Positions 8,237-16,827 of a stretch of DNA of 64,000 nucleotides are shown piece after piece. A model generated the notes under the pieces. The model was not told where the DNA came from. It ran no database searches and saw nothing but the letters and a program-made list of their open reading frames with translations. Both the position numbers and the translations under genes were made by a program. Source of the DNA: JAWXTK01 sp044433645. GTDB lineage: Bacteria; Bacteroidota; Bacteroidia; Bacteroidales; Rikenellaceae. The stretch is taken from the NCBI GenBank assembly GCA_044433645.1, contig JAWXTK010000008.1, positions 8,200-72,199 of the forward strand, in the 5' to 3' direction. Each line of letters starts with the position of its first letter. The first letter of the stretch is position 1.

Positions 8237-8401
8237 ATGAAATTTAAAGTCTCTAGCAAAACTCGCAGATACATATCTATATTCACCCTCATATTCCACA
8301 TCTACATCTTCACCAAGATAGGCATACACTATTTTGAGCAAAAAGCTAAAATGAAACAACGTGCTCTAATCGAAAACACCAACTCTAATATTATTCCTTA
8401 G
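8237..8401 (+). CDS. Small predicted membrane protein (54 aa)
   Basis: A short ORF starting MKFKVSSKTRRYISIFTLIF and ending NTNSNIIP. The region from residue 13 to 34 is hydrophobic and aromatic and could form one membrane helix, preceded by basic residues (positive inside). Support for its being real: a consensus -7 element 25 bases upstream, a complete ORF filling the space, and codon choice resembling neighbours. Its last 11 bases overlap the 3' end of the convergent mazG-like gene. I recognise no family. An in-frame stop prevents the earlier ATG at 8224 from being used. Confidence 0.5.
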   Translation: MKFKVSSKTRRYISIFTLIFHIYIFTKIGIHYFEQKAKMKQRALIENTNSNIIP

Positions 8402-8687
8402 AGGTTTCTTTTTTCTCAAAATTATCTATAATAGCCCTAGTTAAATCAATATTTGCTTGATTTGCTATGCTAATTAGTGCCCAGAGCACATCACCCACCT
8501 CAGAATTCAAATCCTCCTGGATTTTTTTAGGTGAAATAGACGGTTCGCTATGTTTTTGTGCAATAACACGCGCAAGTTCACCCACCTGCTCAGTCAAGAC
8601 TGCCATGTTGGTAAGCTCACCTTTACGCCTAGATGCTTTGCGTGCTGTCCAGGCTTCGATTAATTCTTGTGCTTCTTTTATTGTCAT
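8391..8687 (-). CDS. MazG-like nucleotide pyrophosphohydrolase
   Basis: A 98-residue all-alpha protein of the MazG-like NTP-PPase superfamily, which hydrolyses nucleoside triphosphates to monophosphates as house-cleaning. The metal-binding E-x2-E / E-x2-D pattern is visible in the C-terminal half (EDLNSEVGDVLWALISIANQ), with an N-terminal LTEQVGELARVI helix. Its start overlaps the stop of the upstream dtd gene (ATGA), so the two are coupled. Substrate range is not predictable. Confidence 0.82.
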   Translation of the reverse strand: MTIKEAQELIEAWTARKASRRKGELTNMAVLTEQVGELARVIAQKHSEPSISPKKIQEDLNSEVGDVLWALISIANQANIDLTRAIIDNFEKKETSKE

Positions 8688-9136
8688 TGCATATTTTTTG
8701 AATCCATAAATATAGTAACAGGCCCGTCGTTCAAAAGCTCAACTTTCATGTCTGCGCCAAAAATCCCCGTCGCCACAGTTTTTTGTGTTAGCTGTTCAAG
8801 TTCTTTAACAAAACTTTGGTAAAGAGGTCTTGAGATAGGCTCTGGGGCAGCATTTATGTAAGAAGGTCTGTTTCCTCGCTTGGTCAAAGCATGGAGAGTA
8901 AACTGACTTATCGCCAAAATATCTCCCCCCACTTGCCCAACGCTGAGGTTCATCACCCCCTCGGCGTCATCAAAAATCCTAAGTCCCACACATTTCTGCG
9001 CCAAGTACTTAGCATCTTCTAAAGTATCTTCTCTTTCCACGCCCACTAAAATCAAGAGTCCACGCTCAATAGAGCCAACTATTTCGCCCTCAACCTTGAC
9101 ACTCGCGCGCGTAACCCTTTGAATTAATACCCTCAT
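8684..9136 (-). CDS. dtd: D-aminoacyl-tRNA deacylase
   Basis: A 150-residue enzyme that removes D-amino acids (and glycine mischarged on tRNA-Ala) from tRNA. Both family motifs are present: SQFTLHA near residue 77 (usually SQFTLYA) and NDGPVTI near the C-terminus, corresponding to the cross-subunit GP motif of the active site. The N-terminus MRVLIQRVTRASV is typical. It lies 8 bases after ilvE and overlaps the mazG-like gene by 4 bases, forming an ilvE-dtd-mazG run. Confidence 0.94.
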   Translation of the reverse strand: MRVLIQRVTRASVKVEGEIVGSIERGLLILVGVEREDTLEDAKYLAQKCVGLRIFDDAEGVMNLSVGQVGGDILAISQFTLHALTKRGNRPSYINAAPEPISRPLYQSFVKELEQLTQKTVATGIFGADMKVELLNDGPVTIFMDSKNMQ

Positions 9137-9144
9137 TTTTTATT

Positions 9145-10158
9145 TTAAAGGATAGTAACCCAACCGTGTTTATCTTCTTTTTCGCCAAGTTGTATACCAC
9201 GCAGTAGCTCATAAAGCTTAGTTGTCCAAGGACCTGACTTGCGATCATTGAATACGTAAACCTTGCCGTCCTCAGGGTCGTAAACACTTCCAACAGGCGA
9301 GATTACAGCAGCTGTACCACAAGATCCAGCTTCCTCAAAAGTCGCTAACTCAGCAAACTCAACAGCTCTACACTCAAGTTTAAGGCCTAAATCTTCGGCC
9401 AAAGTCTTTAAACTCATATTGGTGATTGAAGGAAGTACCGAGTGAGAACTTGGCGTAATGTAACTACCCTCGCGTATAGCAAAGAAGTTAGCAGCACCAC
9501 ATTCGTCTATATATTTTTTCTCTTTAGAATCTAAATAAAGCACGCTAGGATAACCTTTTTGATGAGCTTCTTCGCCCGAGATAAGGCTCGCAGCGTAGTT
9601 ACCACCAGCTTTCACATGACCTGTACCTAGAGGTGCAGCTCTGTCGTGATCTCTGTCAACGATAACATCAATAGGGTTAAATCCAGTTTTAAAGTAAGGT
9701 CCTACGGGAGTTACAAAAATCATAAACAAGAACTCATCGGCAGGTTTAACGCCCACCTGAGGACCCGAACCAACAAGAACTGGACGAATGTAAAGCGATG
9801 CGCCCGTACCGTAAGGAGGAATGAAATCTGCATTTGCCAACACGACTTTTTCTACCATTTCAGTGAAAAGTTCCACAGAAGGCGCCTGCATACCAAGGTA
9901 CGCGCCCGAAGCCTGCATACGTTTAGCATTTTCATTAACTCTAAACAAACGAATCTTGCCGTCTGTTCCTCTATATGCTTTAAGACCCTCAAAGGCCTCT
10001 TGGCCATAGTGTAGACAAGTAGCTGCGATGTGAATATTTACTGATTCACTATCTGTCATTTCTATTTCGCCCCATTTGCCCTCACGCCAGTAACATCTTA
10101 CGTTGAAATTAGTTTTGTGATATCCAAAACCTAAATTTCCCCAATCTAAATTTTCCAT
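9145..10158 (-). CDS. ilvE: Branched-chain amino acid aminotransferase
   Basis: A 337-residue fold-type IV PLP enzyme interconverting leucine, isoleucine and valine with their 2-oxo acids. The PLP lysine lies in GHVKAGGNYAAS; other motifs are YGQEAFEGLKAYR near the N-terminus, YIRPVL, and CGAANFFAI. It is the long group II type common in Bacteroidota and eukaryotes. A -7 element lies upstream on the minus strand, so it probably starts its own transcript with dtd and mazG. Confidence 0.94.
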   Translation of the reverse strand: MENLDWGNLGFGYHKTNFNVRCYWREGKWGEIEMTDSESVNIHIAATCLHYGQEAFEGLKAYRGTDGKIRLFRVNENAKRMQASGAYLGMQAPSVELFTEMVEKVVLANADFIPPYGTGASLYIRPVLVGSGPQVGVKPADEFLFMIFVTPVGPYFKTGFNPIDVIVDRDHDRAAPLGTGHVKAGGNYAASLISGEEAHQKGYPSVLYLDSKEKKYIDECGAANFFAIREGSYITPSSHSVLPSITNMSLKTLAEDLGLKLECRAVEFAELATFEEAGSCGTAAVISPVGSVYDPEDGKVYVFNDRKSGPWTTKLYELLRGIQLGEKEDKHGWVTIL

Positions 10159-10188
10159 TGTTTTGTTAGTTACAGAATTTTATAATCA

Positions 10189-10196
10189 CAAAGATA
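10189..10196 (-). promoter_or_regulatory. Candidate -7 element of ilvE
   Basis: On the minus strand 10196-10189 reads TATCTTTG, a perfect -7 match, 31 bases before the ilvE start. No TTG is found at the correct spacing. Confidence 0.45.
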
Positions 10197-10225
10197 AGTA
10201 AATTTAAGTAAAAATGTAATATTTT

Positions 10226-10771
10226 CTACTTAGTTTTATAGTGTACTTTGTACTTTCCCTTTGCCATAGCGTTCAGTTTGCTTTTTAGAAGGGTTTTTCT
10301 TATAGGTGAAAGTCTGTCAACGAACAACATTTCCTCTAAATGGTCGTATTCATGCTGAATAATTCTAGCTGGATAGCCGTCAAATTCCTCATCGTGAGGC
10401 TCAAAATTCTCGTCCAAATAGCTCACCTTGATTTTCACTGGTCTCACCACATCTTCGTGTATGCCTGGCACACTCAAACAGCCTTCGGTAAAGTGAGAAG
10501 TTTGTTCAGATTCCTCGTAAATTTCAGGATTTACAAACACTTTTTTGTAGCCCTCAAGGCTGGGGTCTTCATCTGCTCCTGCCGAGGCATCAATCACAAA
10601 AAGACGCAAGGCTTTGCCTATTTGAGGCGCTGCAAGCCCCACACCATCAGTGTAATACATAGTCTCAAACATATCATCTATAAGTTTTTTAAACTCAGGA
10701 TAATCGCTTGTTAACTCCTTGGTTGGCTCTCTTAAAACAGATGAACCTAGGACATGAATAGGGTAAATCAT
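10226..10771 (-). CDS. def: Peptide deformylase
   Basis: A 181-residue metalloenzyme that removes the N-formyl group from nascent proteins. All three signature motifs are present: GVGLAAPQIG, EGCLSVPG (metal-binding Cys) and HEYDHLEEM (two metal-binding His and catalytic Glu; QHEYDHLEG is commoner). It lies 2 bases downstream of ruvX as the last gene of the xseA-xseB-ruvX-def operon. Confidence 0.96.
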   Translation of the reverse strand: MIYPIHVLGSSVLREPTKELTSDYPEFKKLIDDMFETMYYTDGVGLAAPQIGKALRLFVIDASAGADEDPSLEGYKKVFVNPEIYEESEQTSHFTEGCLSVPGIHEDVVRPVKIKVSYLDENFEPHDEEFDGYPARIIQHEYDHLEEMLFVDRLSPIRKTLLKSKLNAMAKGKYKVHYKTK

Positions 10772-10773
10772 AG

Positions 10774-11196
10774 TTATAATATATTATTTTTAGTTTCTAA
10801 ATAACTTTGCAAGATTATCGTTGCGCTGACTTTGTCAACCAAGGATTTATCTTGTCTTTTCATTTTTTTTATGCCAGCCTCAATTATCGCTCTCTGAGCC
10901 AAAACTGAGGTGAAACGCTCGTCATGATATTCTATGTTAAGCAAGGGGTATTTCGCTCGCAATTTTTTAACAAAAGGCTCAATATGCTTAAACGATTCTG
11001 AGGGCTCGCCGTTCATTTGTCGAGGCATACCAACAACTATCCCTTCTAGTGGGTTTTCGCTCTGGTATTTCTCGATATAGGCCATTAGGGTGTGTGTAGG
11101 CACTGTTTCGAGTGCACTAGCAATAATCTGCAAGGGGTCGGTCACTGCCAATCCCGTGCGTTTTGTGCCGTAGTCTACGGCTAAAATCCTAGCCAT
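10774..11196 (-). CDS. ruvX: Putative pre-16S rRNA nuclease / Holliday junction resolvase YqgF
   Basis: A 140-residue RNase H-fold protein. YqgF matures the 5' end of 16S rRNA and was first named as a RuvC-like resolvase. The N-terminal ILAVDYGTKRTGLAVTD has the catalytic aspartate, followed by GIVVGMPRQMNGEPSE, the glutamate-containing YHDERFTS, and a C-terminal DKVSATIILQSYL. Its start overlaps the end of xseB. Confidence 0.93.
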   Translation of the reverse strand: MARILAVDYGTKRTGLAVTDPLQIIASALETVPTHTLMAYIEKYQSENPLEGIVVGMPRQMNGEPSESFKHIEPFVKKLRAKYPLLNIEYHDERFTSVLAQRAIIEAGIKKMKRQDKSLVDKVSATIILQSYLETKNNIL

Positions 11197-11380
11197 TATT
11201 TATTATTTCTTCTACATCCTGTTTGGCTTTATGCAATTTAGCTTTGCATTTAGACAATAATAAGGTTGCTTTTTGTACATTTTCAGCCAGGGTGTCAATG
11301 TCAAAATCTTCACTAGAGAATTTCTTTAAAATTTCCTCTACTTCGGTTATCATCTGGCTGTAAGTTGCTTGTTGTTTCAT
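11189..11380 (-). CDS. xseB: Exodeoxyribonuclease VII small subunit
   Basis: About 63 residues. XseB binds XseA to form exonuclease VII, which degrades single-stranded DNA in both directions. The helical EILKKFSSEDFDIDTLAENV and ATLLLSKCKAKL match the family. An in-frame TTG six codons further upstream (11398) would overlap xseA by 14 bases; I prefer the ATG at 11380, which leaves a 4-base gap after the xseA stop. It overlaps ruvX by 8 bases. Confidence 0.88.
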   Translation of the reverse strand: MKQQATYSQMITEVEEILKKFSSEDFDIDTLAENVQKATLLLSKCKAKLHKAKQDVEEIINNG

Positions 11381-11384
11381 GAGC

Positions 11385-12623
11385 TTATTTTTCAACAAGA
11401 GCAGAGATTTCTCCCTTACTCATAATTATTTCTATCTTATCACCTTTTTTTAGTTCTTCACTGCTGCGCACTGCAAGACCATCTTTTTTCACTATTGAAA
11501 AACCCAAAGATAATATTTTTTCGGGTCTTAAACCAAGAATTTCCACTTCTAATTTTTCTAACCTCAACTGATTCTCTGCGAGCAACCTATCGCTTAGGGT
11601 AAATAGTGAATTCTCGAGGCTTTGTATTTTCATTTCAAAATTTTGTGCAAACCTATCACTCACCCTAGCTAGAGCAAAAATCTTTTTGTCTAAATCAGTA
11701 GTTTTTTCATTAATAATTTTGTCTGCACTAGAGCTTAATGCACCAAAATATTCATCTAAATTATAATCAAGGGCAGCAAAACTATCTATTAAAAATCCTG
11801 CTACGGCCGTTGGGGTTTTAAGCGAAATATTTGCCACCAAATCAGCCACACTCTCATCTTTATCGTGGCCTATACCTGCGATTATAGGTAGAGGATATTG
11901 CGCCAAGCAGGCACATAATTCATAGGAATTAAAGCAAGATAAATCACTCTGAGAACCTCCCCCACGAATAAGGACCACAGCATCAAAATCTTCGCCACTG
12001 GCCATAATTCTATCCAAGGCCTCGATTATAGACTCTTCGGCCTGCACACCCTGCATAAGTGCCTCAAACAGAGTAACTTGAATATCATAATCGCTCAAAT
12101 CTAGCTCTTTTACAAAGTCCTGAAATCCTGCCGCAGTTTTAGATGATAGCACAGCTATACGTTGTGGTAAAGTGGGCAACTCTAGCTGTTTATTCATATC
12201 ATAAACGCCGTCCTTTTTCAACTGATTTATGGTCTTTTGTCTCTGACGAGCCAAGTCCCCCAAGGTAAACGAGGGGTTAATATCGCTAATTTGAAGTGAC
12301 ATACCGTAAAGCTCATGAAAAGTTACGCTAACTTTGAGCATAACACTCATGCCAACAGAAAGTTCACTGCCAGTTTCTGAGCGAAAATACGAGCTAATTA
12401 CCCCGTAATTTGAGCGCCAAATAACAGCCGAAGACTTAGCCGAGGGCACACCATTCTTGCCACCTTTTTCTATGAGTTCCATATAGCAATGCCCCGAGTT
12501 ATAGTTAACTTTTAGCTCACTAATCTCGGCCACCACCCAAAGTGGAAACGCAAAATCTCGCTCTAAGCTAGACTTTATCATAGCTTGAAGTTCACGAAGT
12601 GATATGTATTGTTTTTCTAACAT
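11385..12623 (-). CDS. xseA: Exodeoxyribonuclease VII large subunit
   Basis: A protein of about 412 residues: an N-terminal OB-fold (about 1-100), the catalytic core with VLSSKTAAGFQDF, VLIRGGGSQSDLSCFN and IAGIGHDKDESVADLVA, then a long helical region. The start is moved from an in-frame GTG at 12638 to the ATG at 12623, because the -7 promoter element TACTTTTG occupies 12645-12638 and the GTG would lie inside it. First gene of the xseA-xseB-ruvX-def operon. Confidence 0.94.
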   Translation of the reverse strand: MLEKQYISLRELQAMIKSSLERDFAFPLWVVAEISELKVNYNSGHCYMELIEKGGKNGVPSAKSSAVIWRSNYGVISSYFRSETGSELSVGMSVMLKVSVTFHELYGMSLQISDINPSFTLGDLARQRQKTINQLKKDGVYDMNKQLELPTLPQRIAVLSSKTAAGFQDFVKELDLSDYDIQVTLFEALMQGVQAEESIIEALDRIMASGEDFDAVVLIRGGGSQSDLSCFNSYELCACLAQYPLPIIAGIGHDKDESVADLVANISLKTPTAVAGFLIDSFAALDYNLDEYFGALSSSADKIINEKTTDLDKKIFALARVSDRFAQNFEMKIQSLENSLFTLSDRLLAENQLRLEKLEVEILGLRPEKILSLGFSIVKKDGLAVRSSEELKKGDKIEIIMSKGEISALVEK

Positions 12624-12637
12624 AGATTTCTGCCCCA

Positions 12638-12667
12638 CAAAAGTACAAAAAAAATTGTAGTTTTCAA
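12638..12667 (-). promoter_or_regulatory. Promoter of the xseA-xseB-ruvX-def operon
   Basis: On the minus strand TTG (12667-12665) and TACTTTTG (12645-12638) are 19 bases apart. The start codon at 12623 follows by 14 bases. It overlaps a divergent promoter for the sulfatase. Confidence 0.72.
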
Positions 12668-12685
12668 TCTATTTGCCTACCTTTA
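12655..12685 (+). promoter_or_regulatory. Promoter before the 12702 sulfatase
   Basis: TTG at 12655-12657 and TACCTTTA at 12678-12685, spacing 20; only the last base of the -7 element departs from consensus. It overlaps the xseA promoter on the other strand. Confidence 0.5.
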
Positions 12686-12701
12686 CATAAATCAGAAAGT
12701 T

Positions 12702-14117
12702 ATGAGTAAAAATATTTTAATGTTTTCGTGTGCACTTGCTCCCATAGCCTTGAGTGCTCAAACAGACCAAAAACCCAACATCGTTATCATCCTAGCCGAT
12801 GATTTACTTCGCAACGAACTTAGTTGTTACGGAGGCGAAAATATCACCACAAAAAACATAGACAAACTAGCCAAGGAGGGTATGTTATTCACCTCAAACT
12901 ACGCATCCGAGGCTATAAGCGCACCCGTTAGAGCATCGCTTTACACGGGACTCTACCCAGCAAGAAGTGGTACTTACTACAACCATCGTAAAGCTTACAA
13001 CACCACAAAAGCTGTTAATGATTTTATGCCTCAACTAGGCTATCGCGTTGGCAGAGTGGGCAAACAACACGCAGCACCTGAGAGTGTATATAAATTCAAC
13101 GAACTTGGTGGTTTCCCAACTAACTGCAACGCAGCAAAACCTGAGCCTATCAACACCTCACCAATAGAGAAATTTATGGCCGAGGGCGACTCGCCTTTCT
13201 TGCTGTATGTGTGTAGCATAACACCTCATCATCCATGGACTTTGGGCGATGCTTCTAAATATGACCCTAATAAAATTAAACTTCCTAAATTCTTGATAGA
13301 CAATAAAAAAACACGTGAGATTTACACCACCTACCTAGCCGAAATAATGGCTCTAGACGAGGAAGTGGGCACGGTGAGAGCGGCTATCAAAAAAGCTGGC
13401 AAAGAGGACAATACCATTATCATGTTCTTGGGCGAAAACGGTTACGGCTTCCCTGGTGGCAAGTGGACGTGCTGGAATCCTGGGGTGCAAAGTGCTATGA
13501 TAGTTCACTACCCCGAAAAAATCAAGGCAGGCAAAAAAACTGATGCGATAGTTCAGTATGAGGACGTTCTGCCAACACTCATAGACTTTGCTGGTGGCAA
13601 AGTGCAGAGCGAGCTTGACGGCAAAAGTTTTAAAGATGTACTTCTAGGCAAGAGCAAAAAACATAGAGATTGGGCTTATTTTATTTATAATAATCAGCCC
13701 GAGGGCGAGCCTTACTCTATCCGTGGTATAAGAGGCGATAAATACACTCTGCTGGTGAATTACAATTACCAGACTCAATATACCAACATGCACATAATTG
13801 GAGACGAGAATCGCAAACCCAAACTTTATTGGACTGCATGGGAAGAAGGAGCTAAGGAAAGTGAGGCTAATCAAAAACTTTATGACCGTTTCTTAACTCG
13901 CCCAGAGTATGAGCTTTACGACAATAAAAAAGACCCTGATGAGTTAAATAACTTAGCACAAGATGCTAAATACGACCAGATAAAACAAACCATGTTAGAA
14001 GAGTTGAAAAAATGGATGATACAGCAAAATGACACGGGTGATAAATTTGACGTAGCAACTCCTAAAAAGAAATTAAGTGCTAAAGCTAAGGCTAGATTAC
14101 AGAATCTTCCTCAGTAA
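12702..14117 (+). CDS. Secreted sulfatase, serine-type (heparan N-sulfatase-like)
   Basis: A 471-residue formylglycine-dependent sulfatase (S1 family). A cleavable signal peptide (about 1-20, ending ALSAQ) puts it in the periplasm or outside the cell. The metal-binding ILADD lies at 30-34 and the modification motif is S73-A-P75-V-R77, so activity needs conversion of the serine to formylglycine by an anSME-type radical SAM maturase, which is not in this window. The overall pattern resembles N-sulfoglucosamine sulfohydrolases, but I cannot confirm the substrate. It stands alone between xseA and prfA, away from the sulfatase cluster near 44-50 kb. Confidence 0.87.
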   Translation: MSKNILMFSCALAPIALSAQTDQKPNIVIILADDLLRNELSCYGGENITTKNIDKLAKEGMLFTSNYASEAISAPVRASLYTGLYPARSGTYYNHRKAYNTTKAVNDFMPQLGYRVGRVGKQHAAPESVYKFNELGGFPTNCNAAKPEPINTSPIEKFMAEGDSPFLLYVCSITPHHPWTLGDASKYDPNKIKLPKFLIDNKKTREIYTTYLAEIMALDEEVGTVRAAIKKAGKEDNTIIMFLGENGYGFPGGKWTCWNPGVQSAMIVHYPEKIKAGKKTDAIVQYEDVLPTLIDFAGGKVQSELDGKSFKDVLLGKSKKHRDWAYFIYNNQPEGEPYSIRGIRGDKYTLLVNYNYQTQYTNMHIIGDENRKPKLYWTAWEEGAKESEANQKLYDRFLTRPEYELYDNKKDPDELNNLAQDAKYDQIKQTMLEELKKWMIQQNDTGDKFDVATPKKKLSAKAKARLQNLPQ

Positions 14118-14127
14118 AAACTTGGGT

Positions 14128-14158
14128 TTGTTAATACAAATATAAATGATTATCTTTG
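14128..14158 (+). promoter_or_regulatory. Promoter of prfA-pyrF
   Basis: TTG at 14128-14130 and TATCTTTG at 14151-14158 with 20 bases between, a full consensus match, 27 bases before the prfA start codon. Confidence 0.8.
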
Positions 14159-14184
14159 TACTCTTGAAAAAATTATAAATAATA

Positions 14185-15273
14185 ATGGCAGAAAATTCGA
14201 TTTTAAATAGGCTAGACGGTCTGAAAATGAAGTTTGAGGAAATTTCAGGACAAATGACAGACCCAGAGATAATTTGCGACATGAGCAAATTTGTGCCCCT
14301 AAACAAAGAGTATAAAGAGTTAAAACCCATAGTCGAGACGAGCGATAAATTCCGTATTGCACTAGCAAATTTGCAAGAGGCAAAGGATATATTTGCTAAC
14401 GAGAAAGACGAGGAAATGAGAGAAATGGCTCGCGAGGAAATCGCTGAGTTAGAACCTCTTACAGCTCAATTAGAAGAAGAAATCAAACTTCTTTTAATTC
14501 CTAAAGATCCTCAAGACGGCAAGAACGCCATACTTGAGATACGTGGTGGTACAGGAGGTGATGAGGCTGCGATTTTTGCAGGCGATTTGTTCCGTATGTA
14601 CATAAAATACATAGAAACTAAGGGCTGGAAATACGAAATAAACAACACTAGCGAGGGTACTTCGGGTGGCTACAAAGAGGTGGTTATCAAAGTATCGGGC
14701 GAGGGCGTTTACGGCGTATTAAAATACGAGTCGGGGGTTCACCGTGTGCAGCGTGTGCCTCAAACCGAGACCCAAGGGCGTGTTCACACTTCGGCAGCAT
14801 CGGTAGCAGTACTTCCTGAGGCCGATGAGTTTGAATTAGACCTTAACATGGGTGACATCAGAAAAGATACTTTCTGTGCATCAGGTCCTGGTGGTCAGTC
14901 AGTTAACACAACTTACTCAGCTATACGTCTTACTCACATTCCTACGGGCATAGTGGTACAATGCCAAGACCAGAAATCTCAGTTAAAGAACTTTGACAAG
15001 GCCTTGGAAGAGCTACGTACACGTATCTTCAACCTTGAATACCAAAAATACCTTGACGAGATATCAGCTAAGCGTAAAACTCTAGTTTCAACGGGCGACC
15101 GTAGTGCAAAAATACGTACTTACAACTATCCTCAAGGCCGTATTACCGATCACCGTATCAACTACACTATCTATAACCTATCGGCATTTATGGACGGAGA
15201 TATCCAAGATTGTATAGACCACCTAGTGGTTGCAGAAAATGCTGAGCGTTTGAAAGAAAGCGAAGAACAATAA
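14185..15273 (+). CDS. prfA: Peptide chain release factor 1
   Basis: A 362-residue class I release factor recognising UAA and UAG. The peptidyl-hydrolysis motif GGQ is at 236-238 in ASGPGGQSVNTT, preceded by the domain 2 region ESGVHRVQRVPQTETQGRVHTSAASVAVLPE (in part). The stop-codon-reading region corresponds to the PQTETQGR stretch near 192-199. The ITDHRINYT segment near the C-terminus is a standard RF1 feature. It has its own promoter and is followed 15 bases later by pyrF. Confidence 0.96.
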   Translation: MAENSILNRLDGLKMKFEEISGQMTDPEIICDMSKFVPLNKEYKELKPIVETSDKFRIALANLQEAKDIFANEKDEEMREMAREEIAELEPLTAQLEEEIKLLLIPKDPQDGKNAILEIRGGTGGDEAAIFAGDLFRMYIKYIETKGWKYEINNTSEGTSGGYKEVVIKVSGEGVYGVLKYESGVHRVQRVPQTETQGRVHTSAASVAVLPEADEFELDLNMGDIRKDTFCASGPGGQSVNTTYSAIRLTHIPTGIVVQCQDQKSQLKNFDKALEELRTRIFNLEYQKYLDEISAKRKTLVSTGDRSAKIRTYNYPQGRITDHRINYTIYNLSAFMDGDIQDCIDHLVVAENAERLKESEEQ

Positions 15274-15288
15274 ATTTTTTTGAGAGTT

Positions 15289-16116
15289 ATGACAGCTAAG
15301 GAAATATTTGAGCAAATACAGCTAAAACGCAGTTTTTTGTGTGTGGGTCTTGATACCGACATCAAAAAAACACCTGAATGTTTAAAAGATTCTAAAGATC
15401 CTATCTTTGAATTTAACAAAGCAATCATAGAGGCAACTGCTGCTTACACGGTGGCCTACAAACCAAACCTTGCTTTCTACGAAGAAAACGGCGCAGAGGG
15501 CATGGTAAGCTTTGAGAAAACTTGCAAATACATCAAAGATAACTACCCCGAGATACTAATTATCGCAGATGCTAAGCGTGGCGATATAGGCAACACGGCT
15601 CAAATGTATGCTCGTGGATTTTACGACACAGGCGCTGTTGATGCAGTAACCCTGTCGCCTTATATGGGGCGCGATGCTATTGATCCTTTCTTAAAATACG
15701 AGGGCAAATGGTCTGTGATTCTTGCACTTACATCTAATCCTAGCGCAGTGGATTTTGAGACTCTGGAGCTTGCAGACGGCAAAAAATTATATGAGAAAGT
15801 GCTTGAAACTTCACAGAGCTGGGGCACGACTGATAACATAATGTATGTTGTTGGCGCTACGAAGGCAGCAATGTTAACGGATATCAGAAGTATAGTTCCA
15901 AACCATTTTTTACTAGTTCCTGGCGTAGGTGCTCAGGGAGGAAGTCTTGAGGAAGTGGCATCGGCAGGCATGAACGATGAGTGTGGTTTGCTAGTAAATT
16001 CTTCACGTGGTATTATCTATGCCGACTCTAGCGAGAATTTTGCTAAGGCTGCAGAAAAAGAGGCCGAGACGCTTCGCAATGAAATGGATAAACTACTTAA
16101 AGCCAAAGGATTGTAG
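15289..16116 (+). CDS. pyrF: Orotidine 5'-phosphate decarboxylase (type 2)
   Basis: About 275 residues; catalyses the last step of UMP synthesis. The catalytic segment DAKRGDIGNTAQMYA carries the D-x-K-x2-D charge network, preceded by FLCVGLDTDI and followed by TLSPYMGRDA and FLLVPGVGAQGG. The start is set at the ATG 15289; the TTG three codons upstream (15280) is less likely. It appears co-transcribed with prfA. Confidence 0.94.
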   Translation: MTAKEIFEQIQLKRSFLCVGLDTDIKKTPECLKDSKDPIFEFNKAIIEATAAYTVAYKPNLAFYEENGAEGMVSFEKTCKYIKDNYPEILIIADAKRGDIGNTAQMYARGFYDTGAVDAVTLSPYMGRDAIDPFLKYEGKWSVILALTSNPSAVDFETLELADGKKLYEKVLETSQSWGTTDNIMYVVGATKAAMLTDIRSIVPNHFLLVPGVGAQGGSLEEVASAGMNDECGLLVNSSRGIIYADSSENFAKAAEKEAETLRNEMDKLLKAKGL

Positions 16117-16122
16117 GCAAAA

Positions 16123-16827
16123 TCAATAAAACAATACATGAGATTTACGCGAGGGTTGGATACAATATTCACCCTCGCTTTTGCTTATCACCCCCATAAC
16201 CACGCACTCACCCGTGGAATCAGCAAAAGAAAAATTGGCATAGTCGCTCACGTATAACTTTATGCGATTATTTTCACTATCATATAAATAACCGTCCTCG
16301 TCTAAAAACAAATTATCTATTGTCACCAAACAACTAAGATACCTATCCGTTAGCTGAGATAGTGAAAGAAAAGTATAAGTATAGCTCTCAAAGTCAGAGC
16401 TTAGAGTTATAAAACTAGAAAGATACTCCTGGGGTATATCCTCAACATAATAATAGAGAGAAGAAGCACCCAGTCTAATATTATCACTTATAGATGAAAT
16501 GTATAAACCCTTAGCACTCACCTTCAAATAAGAAAATAGGGAATAATTAAGGTAATAATCATCCATGTCTATAAGTATCTCTATCCCACCCGTGTCGTCC
16601 TCCACGACCAAAGTGTGATAGAAATTATTAGATGCATCGCTACTTACCACATAGCCCTCGAAAAAAACATCCTCGTCTATAAGTCTCACGCTCGAAGAAT
16701 AGAGCGAGCGCAAATAGGCAATAGACACGTATTTTTGCTCAACGCTCTGAGAAAAAGGATTGTTATTTTCGCCCTCACACGAAAGCAAGAATAGGCACAG
16801 AAGTATTTTAATGCAACGTAATATCAT
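16123..16827 (-). CDS. DUF5689-type lipoprotein
   Basis: A 234-residue protein with an N-terminal lipobox (LFLLSCEGEN, Cys at 17), so it is lipid-anchored. The repeated beta-strand segments, with a characteristic VEDDTGGIEILID, are OB-fold-like and match what I know as DUF5689 in Bacteroidota. It begins inside the 3' end of another DUF5689 gene (20-base overlap). The pair probably resulted from duplication: both have the pattern F-x-G-Y/T-V plus (V/I)-D-D-x-(T)-G/A-G-(I/L)-E-I-(L/M). Such proteins sit next to outer-membrane receptors; molecular role unknown. Confidence 0.75.
   Translation of the reverse strand: MILRCIKILLCLFLLSCEGENNNPFSQSVEQKYVSIAYLRSLYSSSVRLIDEDVFFEGYVVSSDASNNFYHTLVVEDDTGGIEILIDMDDYYLNYSLFSYLKVSAKGLYISSISDNIRLGASSLYYYVEDIPQEYLSSFITLSSDFESYTYTFLSLSQLTDRYLSCLVTIDNLFLDEDGYLYDSENNRIKLYVSDYANFSFADSTGECVVMGVISKSEGEYCIQPSRKSHVLFY
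16149..16185 (+). terminator. Terminator of prfA-pyrF, inside an antisense gene
   Basis: GCGAGGGT (16149-16156) pairs with ACCCTCGC (16171-16178), followed by TTTTGCTT. The hairpin lies within the 3' coding end of the minus-strand DUF5689 lipoprotein gene. Confidence 0.7.
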
